A DNA stretch of 64,000 bases from Anarhynchus alexandrinus (GCA_008711295.1 VUYV01000036.1:5736829-5800828), one strand, 5' to 3'. Shown: positions 23,347 through 36,758, counted from the first letter of the stretch. A program made the numbers and translations. Notes: a model not told the origin generated them from the letters alone.

Positions 23347-25762
23347 TTTGCTAATCATGCAAACATATCATGAATACACCCCAGCAGATTTTGTATTTGT
23401 GGGTTACAAGGAGAGACCTGTGTTATCTTTGTATGTTTATCACTTCTAGTTTATTCTCCAAGATGTAAAATCTGACTGTGTTAACAGAGTCCAAAAGCTG
23501 TATGGAATGAGTGGTACAGGTCTGGGCACACAGGCCAGATCCCAACTATATATGCATATACTTGGATTGTTTTTTCAAAATTGTGTTTTAATTATACCAG
23601 TGTACAAACTATGCATTTTGTTATGCATGGACCAGGGATAATCCTGAACTATGCAACTCTCTGAGTCAGGATACATAATATAATGAGGACAGAGGATATT
23701 TAGGCTAATAATTAAAAGAGGTTTGAAAAATTAATGGAGCTGTGACTAGGAAAAGCACATTTCTAAATTGCTAATCTTGCACACTGCCACACAGTAGTGA
23801 CCCTGTAGCCAGACAGAGACCAACATAAATTAATAAGGTTATTATAATTATGTGAAACAACATGCAAGATTAAGCCCAGAAGACTAATTATTTAGGAAAG
23901 GTAACTCAAGATACATAAAGATTATCAGAATCAGCACTGGTGACCTGAAAAGAAAAATATCTTGGCAGTATCACTGTTAGCCAGTAAGAATCGGTAGCCA
24001 TTCCTCATACTGGGTATCTGGAAACAAAAGTTCCCTGAAGTGGGAATTCACGTGCAAGGAAATAGCTCCTTTGGGACCTGAGAAATATGGAGCAGTCTTT
24101 TTGAGTGACCCTTGTTTAGAAGTTTGCTAGACAATGCGATTTTTAAGAATTAACTTTTTTCGGTTTACCCTGACAGCAAATTAATTACCTTGGCTTTTTT
24201 ATTACATGGAATTTTTTTTGGTTTGATATGAAAAGTTCTCATTCCTTACTGGAGAGAATGAAGATAAAATTCTGTAAAATTACGTGATTTAAACACCTTG
24301 CCTCTTCTTAGGTAATAGAAAATGAGCAAGAAAGCAGGCAGAACTGCATCTCATTGTGAGTGCTGGACTTTGTGTTTTCTTGTTCATACTTCATGCAGTT
24401 TCAAAGGAATCTTTATCTTTGATTGTTTGGAAGGTTTGTTCTTTTATAGTTCCCTTTTTTCACTTCTTGTTTTTATACTTTCAAGTTAAAAGTTCTTTTG
24501 CAATGTATCCCACCTCTGGCAGAATGTAAGCTAGCCTAACCTCTTTAGAAATAGCTGCCATTTTTGTATGGAAACACCTCAAGTGATTGAACTCAACCCT
24601 GCCTGGAGGTTTCTACCATAAAATATTATAAAATTCCATGTAAAATGCTTATCTAAAGCATAGTAGTAAAGCATTAGGTGCTGACAACAGTTCTTATTAC
24701 AATGGTGGCCTATCTAGATACAATCTTTTAAGTTGCTTTTCTTTATGGAGGTTCCCTAAATGCTTATAATGCTGATACGCAAACTCTGTATGCATTTCCC
24801 ATTGGATATTTTTCAGCACACAGTAACAATGTGAAACTCTGAATGTACATATTACTACTACTCTTTGAGATAAAGTCCAGGGGATTCTCTGCATATGACA
24901 GTCTAGTTTACTTCAAAAAATGGAGTGAGCTTTCCCAGAACCTGAAGATGGCTCACCCCCCTCTTGGGATCACACGTTACAAACTGCTGAGGAATTTCTG
25001 CATCTGAAGGGAGGCATACAATTTTTTTTGCATTTCAGACACAGCAGAGGAAAATGAATGTAGTCACAGGGCATATGCCTTCCCTTTTCCTTCCCATCCC
25101 GGATTAATCAGATCCACAGGTAGAGTCTAAAGAAAGGAGACGTGCCCTTTCAGCAAGTAACTCAAAAATGCCTGTCTCTTCTCCTTAGTGTATCACTACT
25201 GCTGAACTCCAACTATGTCCAGATCTCTGATACAAAAGGAGTAGGAAAACTGTAATGCAAGATACTGATGACCTTTACCTTGTGTCAGATATAAGAGAGT
25301 TACTTTTTGTCTGATCTTTCTTCCTTTGATGGGTAGCTGTTGCCCTTTCTTGCCAGAACAGTGTAAAGGAAAGTCCACGAAGGCATTACCGTGCAGAGAA
25401 CATTGTCTGGCCCGTTGCCTAGAAGACACTACTCTAAACGGCAAAACAACTGCAGTGTCGAATAATATATGTTAACTTAAGCCACCCTGTTCATCAGTCT
25501 CTGCTTCTTAATGTATTGATGATCTGGATTTCTTCCCTAGCTTGTATTTTGTACTCACACTATGTCTTCTCTTTTCTGAGTGAAAATCAGAGAATACAGA
25601 CATTTTTAAAAAATCTGAAACTGTCAGAAAAAGGGAATTTTGTTCCATATCTTGACTGTTCTGAAAGTAAAGACAACAATCTACATGACAAAATTTCACA
25701 GCTGAATAGAATTACACTTCTCTGCTCTAACTGAAATGCCCTTATGAGATTAATGTTAATAG

Positions 25763-25786
25763 TAATAATAATAATAATAATAATAA
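25763..25786. repeat. (TAA)8 trinucleotide microsatellite
   Basis: Eight uninterrupted TAA units followed by an oligo-A and ATATAT stretch. It lies about 80 bp into the intron after the TSR1 donor. Confidence 0.92.
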
Positions 25787-25865
25787 AAAAATATATAGTT
25801 TCAAATTCTTATCATTATACAGTTCAAAAACATCCACAATTTTATTTATTGGCTGCTAACACTAC

Positions 25866-26027
25866 CTGGACAGAGGGCAGTGTTATTGCAAACCCTTGAT
25901 TCTCTTAAAGGGCCGCTGCAGTGTGTCCCGTAAGGTGATACACAAGTTCTGGTTCGCACCTGCGACCCTTGACCACAAGTAACTGAACACGTACTCCACT
26001 GGGCCCACTCTTCAACACCAGATTCAC
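25866..26027 (-). CDS. ADGRB3: ADGRB3 exon: thrombospondin type-1 repeat 1
   Basis: The exon is 162 bp and encodes 54 residues forming one complete TSR. The tryptophan ladder reads WAQW, followed by the O-fucosylation-type motif CSVTCGQG. Six cysteines lie at exon residues 14, 18, 29, 37, 47 and 53, the TSR disulphide pattern. An N-glycosylation sequon (NNT) precedes the last cysteine. The acceptor is ttgaatacag|GTGAATC, completing the split Gly codon from the linker exon; the donor is CCAG|GTAGTG, a weaker donor than those of the next TSRs. It is three bases shorter than the other TSR exons because the loop between cysteines 3 and 4 is two residues shorter and residue spacing elsewhere differs. 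In the family, TSRs are extracellular ligand- and matrix-binding modules. A (TAA)8 tract and oligo-A lie in the intron about 80 bp past the donor. Confidence 0.97.
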
Positions 26028-29000
26028 CTGTATTCAAGACAACAAACAAACATGAATATAGACATAAGTATTAATGAGACTTTTTTTTTTCTTTCTGAAG
26101 CTCATCATCGTCTGCTCTTATAAATCAAAGAAAAAAGTACCACACCAAAATAAATATTTAAAAGTTCATGGAGTAAAGCAGCTGTGAAAATGTACAATGA
26201 ATAGAAAATAAAGACACCTAGAATGCTGCAGTCACATAGTGCCTGTCAGAGGGAAACACTTTGATCGCTTAGCATCATTTACAACTTTATGAGAACTACT
26301 GCCCTTCAACATTTTAGAAACAACACTGCCCTCAGGATGCTAAAAGAACATAGGCAACTCTTTTTATATAATAGCAAAGGATTCATCTTTGATATTTATA
26401 CTTATCACTCTAGAATGAAAGCTAGGCAATAGTTTAAGGAACTACCAATAAGGGAATTCTGATTAAAAACACACCCAAACCAACCCCCTAATTGCTTATC
26501 TTTTCTTCAGTGAAGGAAAGTCATCTAGCATTTGAGAGAAGTTCCCTGGAAAAGAGAAGCACTTTGCTTACCAAATTTTAACCTGAACAGTGGGATGGGA
26601 ACTTTGGTTGGATCATTTACTGCACAGATCTGCTCCTTGCCTTTGACCTACAGGTGTGCTAAACTCTTGGATGTGCTAGACCTCATTTCTGCATATAATA
26701 CATACCACTATGTTCAAAATTTTCACGTCATTTATTAATACCACATATTTGAATAATGTTTTTTTTTATTTTTGAGAGATAGCACATTATATTTTTTCTG
26801 GTTTTTTGAAAGCAAGTAGTGCATAAAGTCTCTTGCATGGATGTTCAGGGAAGAATGCTTAAATTTAGTATCCATGAACAGCCATGCACACAATTCTGGA
26901 ATTCCTTTCCCAAAGGCATTCGTGTTCAGAAATCTGGATCCCTCGAGTATTCTCAGAAAGCAAATGCAAAAATAATGTGAATACGCATCACTGAACAATT
27001 TGAGTGTGGATTCGTGTTCACCTTCTTCCATTAAAAATCAGTATAAAATGACATGCTGAAGCCTCTATTACACCCTTGATTTTTAAACCTAAGTCCTTTT
27101 TAAAACAAATGGGATTTTCTGCTTTAAAATCAGTGGCATGATTCAACTTTCCCTCTGGAATAGCTTGCTTAAAATTTCAGTTATCACAATATACCTCTAG
27201 TCTTCCAAAAGTTTTTCTATTGGTCGCAATCAAGGGAATGTCTGCAAACCAGGAAGACTCTGATGCTATCTTCCAAGAATGCAGTAAATTATACACTATT
27301 TCTTGAAACTGTGCTTTTATAGCAAGCATCTGTCCAAGCTCTCTTTTTTGTTTCCAGAGGCCAAGCATGAAACCTTTGCAAAATACTTGTCTCTGCTAGT
27401 CCTCTAAGAAGCAATTCTAAGGCTATTCAATGCTTTAAAAAAAAAATGTACTTATTCAATAACAAGACAGAATGCTTTATAATTAGCACACAAATTCCAC
27501 TGCTTTTCATAAAATTATATACAATGCTAACAACTTATATGGACAAGAATGAAATAATGAGATTTTTTACATAAAAAAAATCACCAGTGGTTTTTGTAGT
27601 AATTTTCTTTATTTTTTAGGTGAAAAAAAAGAGAAATTTAATTACTGATTATTATTTTAATTATTTTTCTGATATGAATTTAGCATTTTGATTGGGTCGT
27701 TACATGGATTGGGTTCAGGTTGGACGATATAATATGGTAAATATAGCTAATATCTAGGGAGACAGTAACAATTATAAAATATGTACACTATAAGCCCTAT
27801 GTACATGTTAAAAATACCTGTATTGCTATGGGTTTCTAGGCTAATATATTTTGTCTTTTCCTACATGTTTGAATTTTGAATTTGCCTCTGTTAAGATGGT
27901 TTAGATGAAAGGTCAAACAGCACAAAATGTCAAAGCTATGTTTCTTGAGATGTTCCTCATTATATTAAACAGTCATATATACTCAGTATAAATTATCTAT
28001 TATCCAACAGACATGGTGACGGTGCATATCTAATAAAATACAGAAATTAAGTATTAAAAAATTAATATTTTGGATAATCCAAAGTGATAAAAAGTTGCTC
28101 ATAACCCTTGGAATATGATATTAAGATATCATGATATTAAGAAGTGTGATTTTCTTGAGTGAATTTTGAAATTAATATTAATTATTATAAGTTCTGAGCA
28201 TATATGTACTGTCCATTCACAGAAGGCAGAATCTACTGATATACTTCAACATACGTAAAGGATAGAAGTCTGAAACATTTGCTGGAGCAAGATCTTCCGC
28301 ACTAACATGATGTATGGTGCAAAAAGAGTGAAATCAGAGAAAATAAAGAACAAATTCATCTCACCAGCTGCTTTACTTCCTTTTGCACAATGCATTATGA
28401 TGTTTTGGTAATTTTTAATTTTTCAGAGTATTTTCTACTGCTGTCAGTATGAATATTACTTATTTTAAAATATTTTAAAGGAGGAAAACATCTTCACAGA
28501 CGTATCATACCATAGTTAACCATTTTTAATTTAACCAAATAAAGACTACTTTATTTTCTAGAATAAACCTAGATTGGTTACATAACCTGCAAATACATCT
28601 TCCATTGTTTTCTTTATGTCTTTCACATTTTTTTCTTTCCTGAAATGAAAATTTCAAAAGATCTACTTTTTATTTTCCTTTTAGTTTTCAGTTACTTGAG
28701 AACTCTTAAATTTTTATATCTGTCATATTAAACTTACAATCTCAAACTAATTATTGGCAATCTACCAAGCCCTAATTCTCCCTTGCTGCTTGACGTGTAA
28801 GAGGAAACACAACTTACTGTACGGAAGGCCTCATTGATCTGTGTAACACTTACCTGTATTATACTCTCTAAATCCCATAACACCTAAGGGAAGGATCAGT
28901 CCAAACACATAAAATGACAAATATAGGAAAATAAATTATTCAGACAATACTTTTTAAATAAAATGTTTTACTGCCTCATATCGCAAACAAACAGGAAAAT

Positions 29001-31197
29001 GCATATTTTAATACCACGTTTAAAACTCTTCCATTCTCATCAAAACTGAGTGGATTAGGTCCACTATTCTAACAGTGTTAAATGCTTTTCATAAATCCTT
29101 TCCAGGACAATTTTCTATTCCTGTCTCTCTGCCTTTTTAAACCATACAAACATTTTGTTGCACTTTTGCATCTGTTTTATTATTGCACAAAATAAAATAT
29201 TAAACAAGGTTAAAATAGAAGAAACCTCATAAACTCAGTATCCATTTACTTTAAAGGCTATTAGGATTCTTAGTACATGGGTAAATTAATGAGACAGATA
29301 TGTTAGAAAAAACCTTATGAATCAGTTTAAGAAGATATCACATTAATTATATCACAAGAAAATGAATGCATTAGAGGTGAAGAAAATATGCAATGATCAC
29401 TACAAAGGAAAATCAAAATGAAGAAGAGATGAAAATTAGTAAGTATGTCCAAAAAGAGCGCGGTATTACTTAAAATGTGTTAACCTACAGTATGTAAAAT
29501 ACAGATTTTCTCAAAGCTGGGCATGTAAATTTATATGCTGTGCTGATACATCTCACATGCTTTCAGAACAGGACCTTGAAAACCAAGCTTGTGTAATTTT
29601 GAACGTTCATATCCCACTCCACACACACAATCTATCAGAAGGTGATGGTATAAGAGCTGTATTTATAATGCAGTTCTCTAACACCCATAATAGATGTACT
29701 GCAATGCATGACTATAAATTATCAAATACAAAGTTTTACCTGATAATATGAAAGTTTTAGGGATTTACATGAGGAAATAAAACAAATTATCTTACTCATT
29801 TTTTTGGAGTAATTGTATGAATTCAAGAAGCAGCATAAAAGCAAAGGTGTTATTCTATGTAGTAAGCAACTAACATTATAAGTCTGAGCTAGGTATGTAA
29901 GTAATAAGTTCTACTTGCCTAAACAAAAACTGCATGGAGAACAAGAGGGTTCTAGGCTCCCTTCTTCCACTACGTTTGCTTACAGCAGTATCAACTGGGA
30001 GTTAGCCGTAAAAGTAGTCCTATAGATTAATAGAAGGGAAACAGACTTTTTCCCCTTCTAAATTCTTTACCAAACAGATCTACACTGATTGGCTAGACAT
30101 GTATTTAGATTACTTAATATATTGATTTCTGCAAATCTGTTAAGTAAAGCACCCTACTACTAAGGAAGTCAACATGCAACATAACTAGAAGCAATTATAG
30201 CTCTTTTACTGAAGTGAATATAAACTGGAAGCATTATGTATGACTGATGCAGGCATATTTTCTATGTTAGTAACTATGGAATACAGAGTAAGTTGTTTCA
30301 AATCCATACAATAATTACGGGGCACAAGACTTTTCCACGCAGTAACTTATTGGAATGGAGTGTGTAGGGAACCATTAAAGAGTTAGATTTTACCAACAGA
30401 TACACAGATCATTACTGATGCCAAAGTGGACAGCAGTTGTGGTGTATGAGAGCTTAATTCAACTCACCACTGAAATTTTATCATTAACCTCAAAAGCAGC
30501 TGTGGTAACTGTTGGTAAACAGGCTTCTTTTTCTTTTTCTTTTTTTTTTTTTTTAATTACTTCAGCTCTAGGTTTGTAATATCATTTTGGTATCTTTATC
30601 TAAAGAAGACGAGGTTGCTCAAACAAAATTAGAAAATATGTTTAGATGAAAAACTGTTAGACAATTTGCACATCCAATTAAAAACTACTTACGGCCAATT
30701 TCATTTAGCAATTATGAATCTGGAAACTAGAGACTAGAGCGTTGTGCTGGGCCAAAGATAGTGAATGCTGAATGTATGCACATTAGAGTCACCCTAGTAA
30801 TTAATTAATTTGATAAACACCTAAAGCTGGGATTAGACCTCAGTCTATTTATAAAGAAATTCTGAAGCATGTTCTTAACATCTTATTTGAAAAAAAGGTA
30901 GTATGTCACAGTAAGCTGTCCTGTGTCTTGTACGTGTGAGACTGCTTTTACCACTAAAGAAATTCATGCTTACACCAAATGATTCAGTATCCACATTCAC
31001 AGTGCATGTTTTTGTATGATCTACCTAATTCTCAGCTACTTTATTTATGGACTTTAACTGGTGAAAAAAAAAATAAATGATTCAAAAAAAGTATCAGCTT
31101 AGAAAACTGACAAATATGCAGCAAAAGATTATGGAAACATGCAGTGGTTTTGCTAAAATTAACAACAGTAAATAGAAAAATGTAACTGATGTATTAC
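26028..31197 (-). other. ADGRB3: ADGRB3 intron, 5.2 kb, between linker and TSR1 exons
   Basis: Donor GTAATA next to 31198, acceptor ttgaatacag next to 26027. It is very AT-rich, with a 19-20 base T-run region at about 30529-30554 and no interspersed repeat or gene that I can recognise. Open frames at 26735-27031 and 29557-29751 have no identifiable product. Confidence 0.9.
30527..30554. repeat. Poly-T / CT-rich tract
   Basis: CTTCTTTTTCTTTTTC followed by a long T-run; on the gene strand it is a purine-rich A tract. Low-complexity sequence. Confidence 0.85.
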
Positions 31198-31308
31198 CAG
31201 TTTGTGCCATAAATTTAGCAGCATCAGCTTGTTCCTGAGGGACCCTTTTCTCATGAACAGATCGAGGTCGCTGACTTTTAATTGTATGATCTCCCATCAT
31301 TCCAAATT
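31198..31308 (-). CDS. ADGRB3: ADGRB3 linker exon between CUB region and TSR1
   Basis: This 111 bp exon encodes 37 residues of the basic, polar linker between the N-terminal CUB-containing region and the first TSR. It starts with a split Glu codon (G|AA, then Phe-Gly-Met-Met-Gly), runs through the motif [11 protein letters not shown] and an Ala-rich ADAAKF stretch, and ends at MAQT plus the first base of a Gly codon. The acceptor is a pyrimidine-rich tract ending tctttag just above 31308; the donor is CTG|GTAATA at 31198/31197. Both junctions are phase 1, so skipping the exon would keep the frame. There is no cysteine, no hydrophobic segment and no glycosylation sequon, as expected for a flexible spacer. 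The sequence matches the ADGRB3 linker as I know it, and this exon separates ADGRB3 from ADGRB1/2 better than the TSRs do. Confidence 0.95.
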
Positions 31309-32846
31309 CTAAAGACAGAATAAAGGTTTATGAAAGCTTGTGTGTAGACATTTCTCAAAAGTCACATACTGTCTCATGCAATATGTTCCTAAACATACCT
31401 GGAAGTTGCTGGTAAGAATCAGGCAAGTGATCATGGCAGTTAACATCAACTTTGCTACACTCAGCTTTTAATAAATACTTAAATTTGTTTCTGCAGATTT
31501 TCAAACATGATTTTATTGTATGAACCAACATTCAGTGTAGTGACACATACTATAAATCAGCTCTATGACACAGGACAAAAACAATTATTCAAATGCAGAC
31601 ATTTTATTCCTATATTTTTAACCAGTGCAAACCACACCAGAAAATGATCGTGACGGTGCTAGACATTGCTGTTCTACAGCACAGCCTGCTGCTCCTCCAG
31701 AGGACTTCTATTTCTGCACTCATCTTTCAGGCTGAAGAAGCCTTCAACAGAGATAACGAGTCATCTTTGGGAATGGTGGCAATGTGAAATAATAATAATT
31801 TAGTCAACAAACTGCTTAATTTTGAGGCTGAATCCAGCAGAACAAGTGCTTGTGAACTGTTTCCTTTTTGAAACCTCTAAGTTATAAAGACTATAGGTTA
31901 TATCTCACCCTCAGCATTTGAAAAGAAGTCCCCATTGATTTTAATAGGGAAATCCATGTAAAAAAAAATCAATGACACAAAGGCCCAGAGTGCGGGAGAC
32001 GAGAGTGCTTTGTTTTTCATCCCATCACTGCTGTCATTTTCCCTCTCTGATCCTTCACAAACCGCCTAGCCTTCTACCTCAGACTCCATTTTTCCTTTCT
32101 CTGATGAATTGTGCAGGGTCCTTTGTACTTAGAGGGGGACCACTGCATCTTCCGCGCAGTTCCCTCTGCTCCTCCCAGACACACACAGCTGTCCGCAGCT
32201 TGGTGCCAAATATTCAGTCTCTGTTGGGACTCAAATTTAGGCAGCGTGTGCTGGCAACCGTGGGTTAACACTGAAACTACTTCAGCTACGACCACATGAA
32301 GGCTCTGATGAGGCAGAAGGTGGCTGAAGCACTAGGAATATGAACATCAAAAAATACCTTTCTGCTGGAAGATTACCTTGCAAATGCAAAATTCAAAATG
32401 CTCCCCAACTTGTAAAGTCATGAAGATAATAAAACTTACCTTCCTGCCTCAAAAGATGCAAAACATTGTATAAGGTGTAAATGCTACTAATAAATATTAT
32501 TTGGAAACACATTATTTTGATAAATCCTTAAAGTAAACATATTTAAATTTCTATTTAGAGTAAAGAAATAATAAAAGGTAAATATATTTTACGGGGTCAA
32601 TGAGCAGAGAGGGTTTTTTTCCTTTCTAGTAAATTATTAATATATTTCTCCAATTAGTGTTTCTTTTTGTAAATATTCATTAATGGCACCATTTAAAATA
32701 TAAATATAATTATTCATTTGAGAACAGCAATGCAGTTTGCATTCTAAAGAGAATATTTGAAACTGTAATTAATAAAATATATTTTGAGAAGTAAACATTC
32801 AACATTTTTAATACATCCCAGAAATACATATAAAAGATAATTAAAT

Positions 32847-32904
32847 TATATATACATACATATATATGTACATATATGTATATAAATACATACATATGTG
32901 TGTT
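32847..32904. repeat. TATA/CATA-rich microsatellite
   Basis: Mixed TATATA, CATACA and ATGTATA repeats in an AT-rich intron. Confidence 0.8.
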
Positions 32905-35900
32905 ATAAAATTTATGAATATATTTTTACAAAATACACCTCTTCTACAGCTCCTCTGATTTAAGATAGCTTTTTATTCTGTGGGAAAAGTCTTACTGTAA
33001 TTAAAATTTTACAACCAATCCTCTAATGCAAATTAAAATTAGGATGATACGTTTACAATTTTTACAAGCTGCAGTCCAGATGACCATTTAAACTGTAATT
33101 AACAACATGGTGAAGGACAAGAGACTTTACATCACTTTTCCCCTGAAGAGCCTGCGAAAGCAAGGAGTGTTTGCTCCGAGTTTGCTGCCTGCATGTCACC
33201 TGCTTGTCAGGCAATTTAGAGGATATGGCACCATTCTTGCAGAAGACTTAGTTCTATTTTTTAAGTTACAAACAGAGTGCAAAAATGGGAGGCCTTTGCT
33301 AGAGGAAGGCTTTCCAGAGGCATACAGGGAGGTGGCGAATGCTCCGGTCCCAGTCCCGCAGCATCCCGTGCCGGGCGCAGGCACATGCAGTGTCCCGCCA
33401 GACAGAGACCTCTGGTGAAGAGGCAAAGGAAATTCTGGGAGATGAGTTTTCAGGGGTATGGTTTACACCCAGTGTAGCTCCATTCACAACGATGGAGTTA
33501 CTCATGAATATCGCCAAGCAAAATAAAATACAAGTCGTTGATGCAGGATCTAATCAGGCCTCGACTTTTTCATTTTTCCACTTAGCAACAACACATTTTT
33601 AATTTACACGTTCGATTCACTTCAACTATTACTGATGGTCTTGGAGATGCACTTTTCAACTAATCTGCTTTTTGATATATTAAGCATTTCTATAGTAAAT
33701 ATATAAATATATATTAAAGATAAGTGTTTCATAACAAAGACAAAAATATTTCTTTACAAGTTTTGTCAAAAAATGGAACCCGACTTATGCAGTGCTCTCA
33801 TTTTCATATTCAGCTGAAGTTTTTAACGAAATGCCGCATGAGAACAAAAGCGGTAACAGGAAATGCAGTGTACTGGCATGAGTGAGGACTTTAAGGCCTC
33901 ATTAAAATTCAGGCCTCATAAGGAAAGAAAAATAAGGGTCAAGTGCATTTTCGTAATGGGATCAGAAGTGTCCAGTTTCTGCATATAAGTACAAACAGTG
34001 CTTTCAAAATTGTTTAATCTAAGAAGCTCAACACTAATGCATTTTTTATGAAGCATTTTATAATAAAATATCCTACTTAAGTGACTGTCATAGTTTACAG
34101 TAAATACTAAATAGAATAAAACTCCTCCATTTTCAGATCCCAGCTAAATAACGAATGTAGCAGATGAACCAGTTATGCATTTGTTTTCCCTCAATACTTC
34201 CCAGAAGAGAAGTATTTAAATGTTTTCTGGGCTGGGAAAGCATTTTAAACCAAGTCAGCCTAAAGCATGACTACATGGCACAGTAGTTTCAAGGACCTGT
34301 TTGTGTGGGAAAGGTGACAGGAACCATCTTACTCTAGACAGTATCTGGCGTAGAGGTGTCCTGCATGATTCACCACCTGATCTCTGGGACATAGTATTGG
34401 ATATTTGAATTGAGATTCTGAGTAAAGGAATTTTTCTCACTCTTCTTACCTAGTGCTTGCTACTGAAAAAAAGTTTTCTAACCCACAAGAAGGTATTTTT
34501 GCAGCTATCAGTTTCTGTACAGAATTTCTGGGTGATGTCTGTCCTGATTTTCCCTTAGGTGGAACAGGACAGTCCTTCTCTTCTTTTACCCCAAACATTG
34601 ATATTAATCAGATTGTTTCATAAAATAAAGAGGGACAATGAATATTTTCAGCAGCAGATGGATACATGGCCAGTTCCAGAAATCACCAGTGTGACTCTAG
34701 GCCTGGAAACATGAAATTGTTTTAATGCTTTTTATAACATTGTTAATGCTATAATCTACCTGCATGAGAATAAAACTCATAAAGAAATACCTCAAAATAT
34801 AAGTTACAAATAGCATTATGGAGAACCTTGAACGGATCATTTTAACCAGACCATGGCTTACAACAAATCTTAACATACTCCAAACATCTGTGGCAGAAAA
34901 TATAAGGTTTAGTTATCTGATAAAAGAATTTATCCTTTTGTCAGCGGTCCTTTGGTGGCTATGGAAGTACAATAATTTCCTGCAATAGGACGCATATTCT
35001 TTCTCTCCTCAGCTGTACACAATGGATCAATACTTGAAAGTATTTTAGCAATGTATGTATCTTAATATGGATGTGATTTATCATCTCATTTTACATACAA
35101 CTCTGAAACACTTCCTTCTAGGAGTGGAAAAAAAAAACCCCACAACGATTTCTGAAATTCCAAAGTTTACAATTGAGTATTGTTTACAACAACTTTTATC
35201 TGTAGTCACATTGGCTTTACCTTTATTTTTATGTTATGTTATGGGAATTTTTATTCCTATTGAGTAACCTTTTTAGTTTTTAAAGGAGAAGCTAAAATCT
35301 TGCGGCCAATGTAGGTGTACATTTTTAGGAGAGAAGAGAGGTGCCATGTGCTCTCTGTAGGAACAAAGAAGAAAAAACATCTGTTAACAGTATAAAAATG
35401 CAAAATAGGAAGACTGAGCAATACAAAAGAAAAATACCGGCTTTGCAAGGTTCTACTCACCAATGGCTAGTCTTTGCTTTTTGACAAGTGGATAATCATT
35501 AAAGTTAGGGTCATGTCAAACAGATTTTATGCCTAGGCTGTTTGATAATATTTGTAAGCCTGTTACATATATATCCTAGTCATCAGATGACATTATAAAC
35601 CATGTTGGTTTGGCTCTTATGGTTGTTTTTATGTCACACTTCATGGGAACTTCACAGTGTAAATGTATTGATCTGGTTATATGTGTACCATCGACTATGA
35701 ATTGTGCTATTAATGGCACAGAACACACTGACATTAATAAAAAAAGCCTTTTTCAGCATAGTACTTTGTGACAACTGCATAAATGAACAGCTGATCTAAA
35801 AAAAGTGATTCTGAGACCTTTAGGATTACCCCTTTAGGGCATGTAAAATGTAAAGGAACCTCTGGGAGTTGCTGAGCATCCTCCGATTGTACTGAACCGC

Positions 35901-36517
35901 CTGGAAGGTGAGATGGTGAGCAGCTCCCTGAAGGCTGATCAGAACCTTAAAAGCCAGAAGAGGCAACCGATTTCCCAAAGTGACTGTCATTTTCTTCTCT
36001 CACCCACAGCACTCCGGCAGCGTACTTCATACTATCCTACCCACTCCTGAACTGTAAATAGTCAAGTGAGTGTTTTCAATTACTCTTGACTGCGGAATGA
36101 ATATTAAAGGCCTTGCAGCCAGAATGTGCATTAATGCGAACTGTCTCACGTGCAGTAGCACGGCATCCTCTCTGTGCCAGCACACAAACGTTTTTCCCAG
36201 AAATTATGCAAAATGCTGATGTAAGTCCCAGGTGAAGGGGAAGAGGGGGATGCAGAGGGGGAAAGGAAAAGAGAGACCTATAGAAATATATAAAGAACCA
36301 GTTTGTTTCAATTAATTTTTGGGCGGAGATATTGAACGATTTCAATAGATGTGATTAATTGCAGACATCCAGGAGCTTGAAAAAGTTTCCTGCACATTTA
36401 ATGTCTTTGCAGCCCATTCTAAAGTTTCTCCCACAAAGATCCTAGTGCAATATGCCGTAGTAGCAGTACTTGGGGTTTCATGTCACACTTGCAGCTGGTC
36501 AGTACAATTTCTTCTGG

Positions 36518-36531
36518 TCACTAGATGGCAG
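36518..36531 (+). promoter_or_regulatory. CTCF-like core motif
   Basis: The 14-mer TCACTAGATGGCAG matches the vertebrate CTCF core (CCACnAGnTGGCAG style) at nearly all informative positions, the first base being T for C. It lies in a locally less AT-rich stretch. A single motif match is weak evidence; occupancy is not shown. Confidence 0.35.
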
Positions 36532-36702
36532 AATGTGTGTTGACTTAGAAGCACAATTTCACATTTAATTGTGAAGCCTGGACTTTCTGTGTCTTTTTCA
36601 CCATAGAATTATCTCCCGTGTATAAAAAGAAAAATCATTACATTCAAAGGACTGAGGGGGTTTTGTGCGCTTTTTTCAGTTCTTCTTTTGTAGGGCTGGA
36701 GT

Positions 36703-36758
36703 TAAAAAAAAAAACCAAAAACAAAAACCAAAACACCCAAAACAAAAAGAAACACGAG
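36703..36758. repeat. A/C-rich low-complexity tract
   Basis: Oligo-A interrupted by single and double C bases (AAAAACCAAAAACAAAAACC-like). It produces spurious Lys/Asn-rich open frames on the plus strand. Confidence 0.85.

Larger units (their letters stand above)
18460..25865 (-). other. ADGRB3: ADGRB3 intron, 7.4 kb, between TSR1 and TSR2 exons
   Basis: AT-rich intron with donor GTAGTG next to 25866 and acceptor ttgttgcag next to 18459. It contains a perfect palindrome at 21696-21716, a TA/CA tract at 22926-22960, a C-run at 23332-23346, and a (TAA)8 run at 25763-25786. No exon, RNA gene or interspersed repeat was recognised. Confidence 0.9.
5177..31308 (-). other. ADGRB3: ADGRB3 gene, internal segment (seven exons: linker, TSR1-4, hormone-receptor domain)
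   Basis: Seven minus-strand exons splice into one open frame whose order matches vertebrate ADGRB3/BAI3: post-CUB linker, four thrombospondin type-1 repeats (TSRs), then the hormone-receptor-like domain that precedes GAIN. ADGRB3 is a roughly 1,500-residue adhesion GPCR of the brain. The ectodomain sits in the synaptic cleft and binds C1q-like proteins; the receptor acts in synapse formation and signals through ELMO/DOCK to Rac. Those roles are established family knowledge and are not visible here. Exon spans are 31198-31308, 25866-26027, 18295-18459, 14642-14806, 13580-13744, 5834-5935 and 5177-5283, 977 nt in total. The paralogues ADGRB1 and ADGRB2 also have TSR arrays, but the residue-level match, including the linker motif [10 protein letters not shown], fits ADGRB3. 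Both gene ends lie outside the window. Confidence 0.96.
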
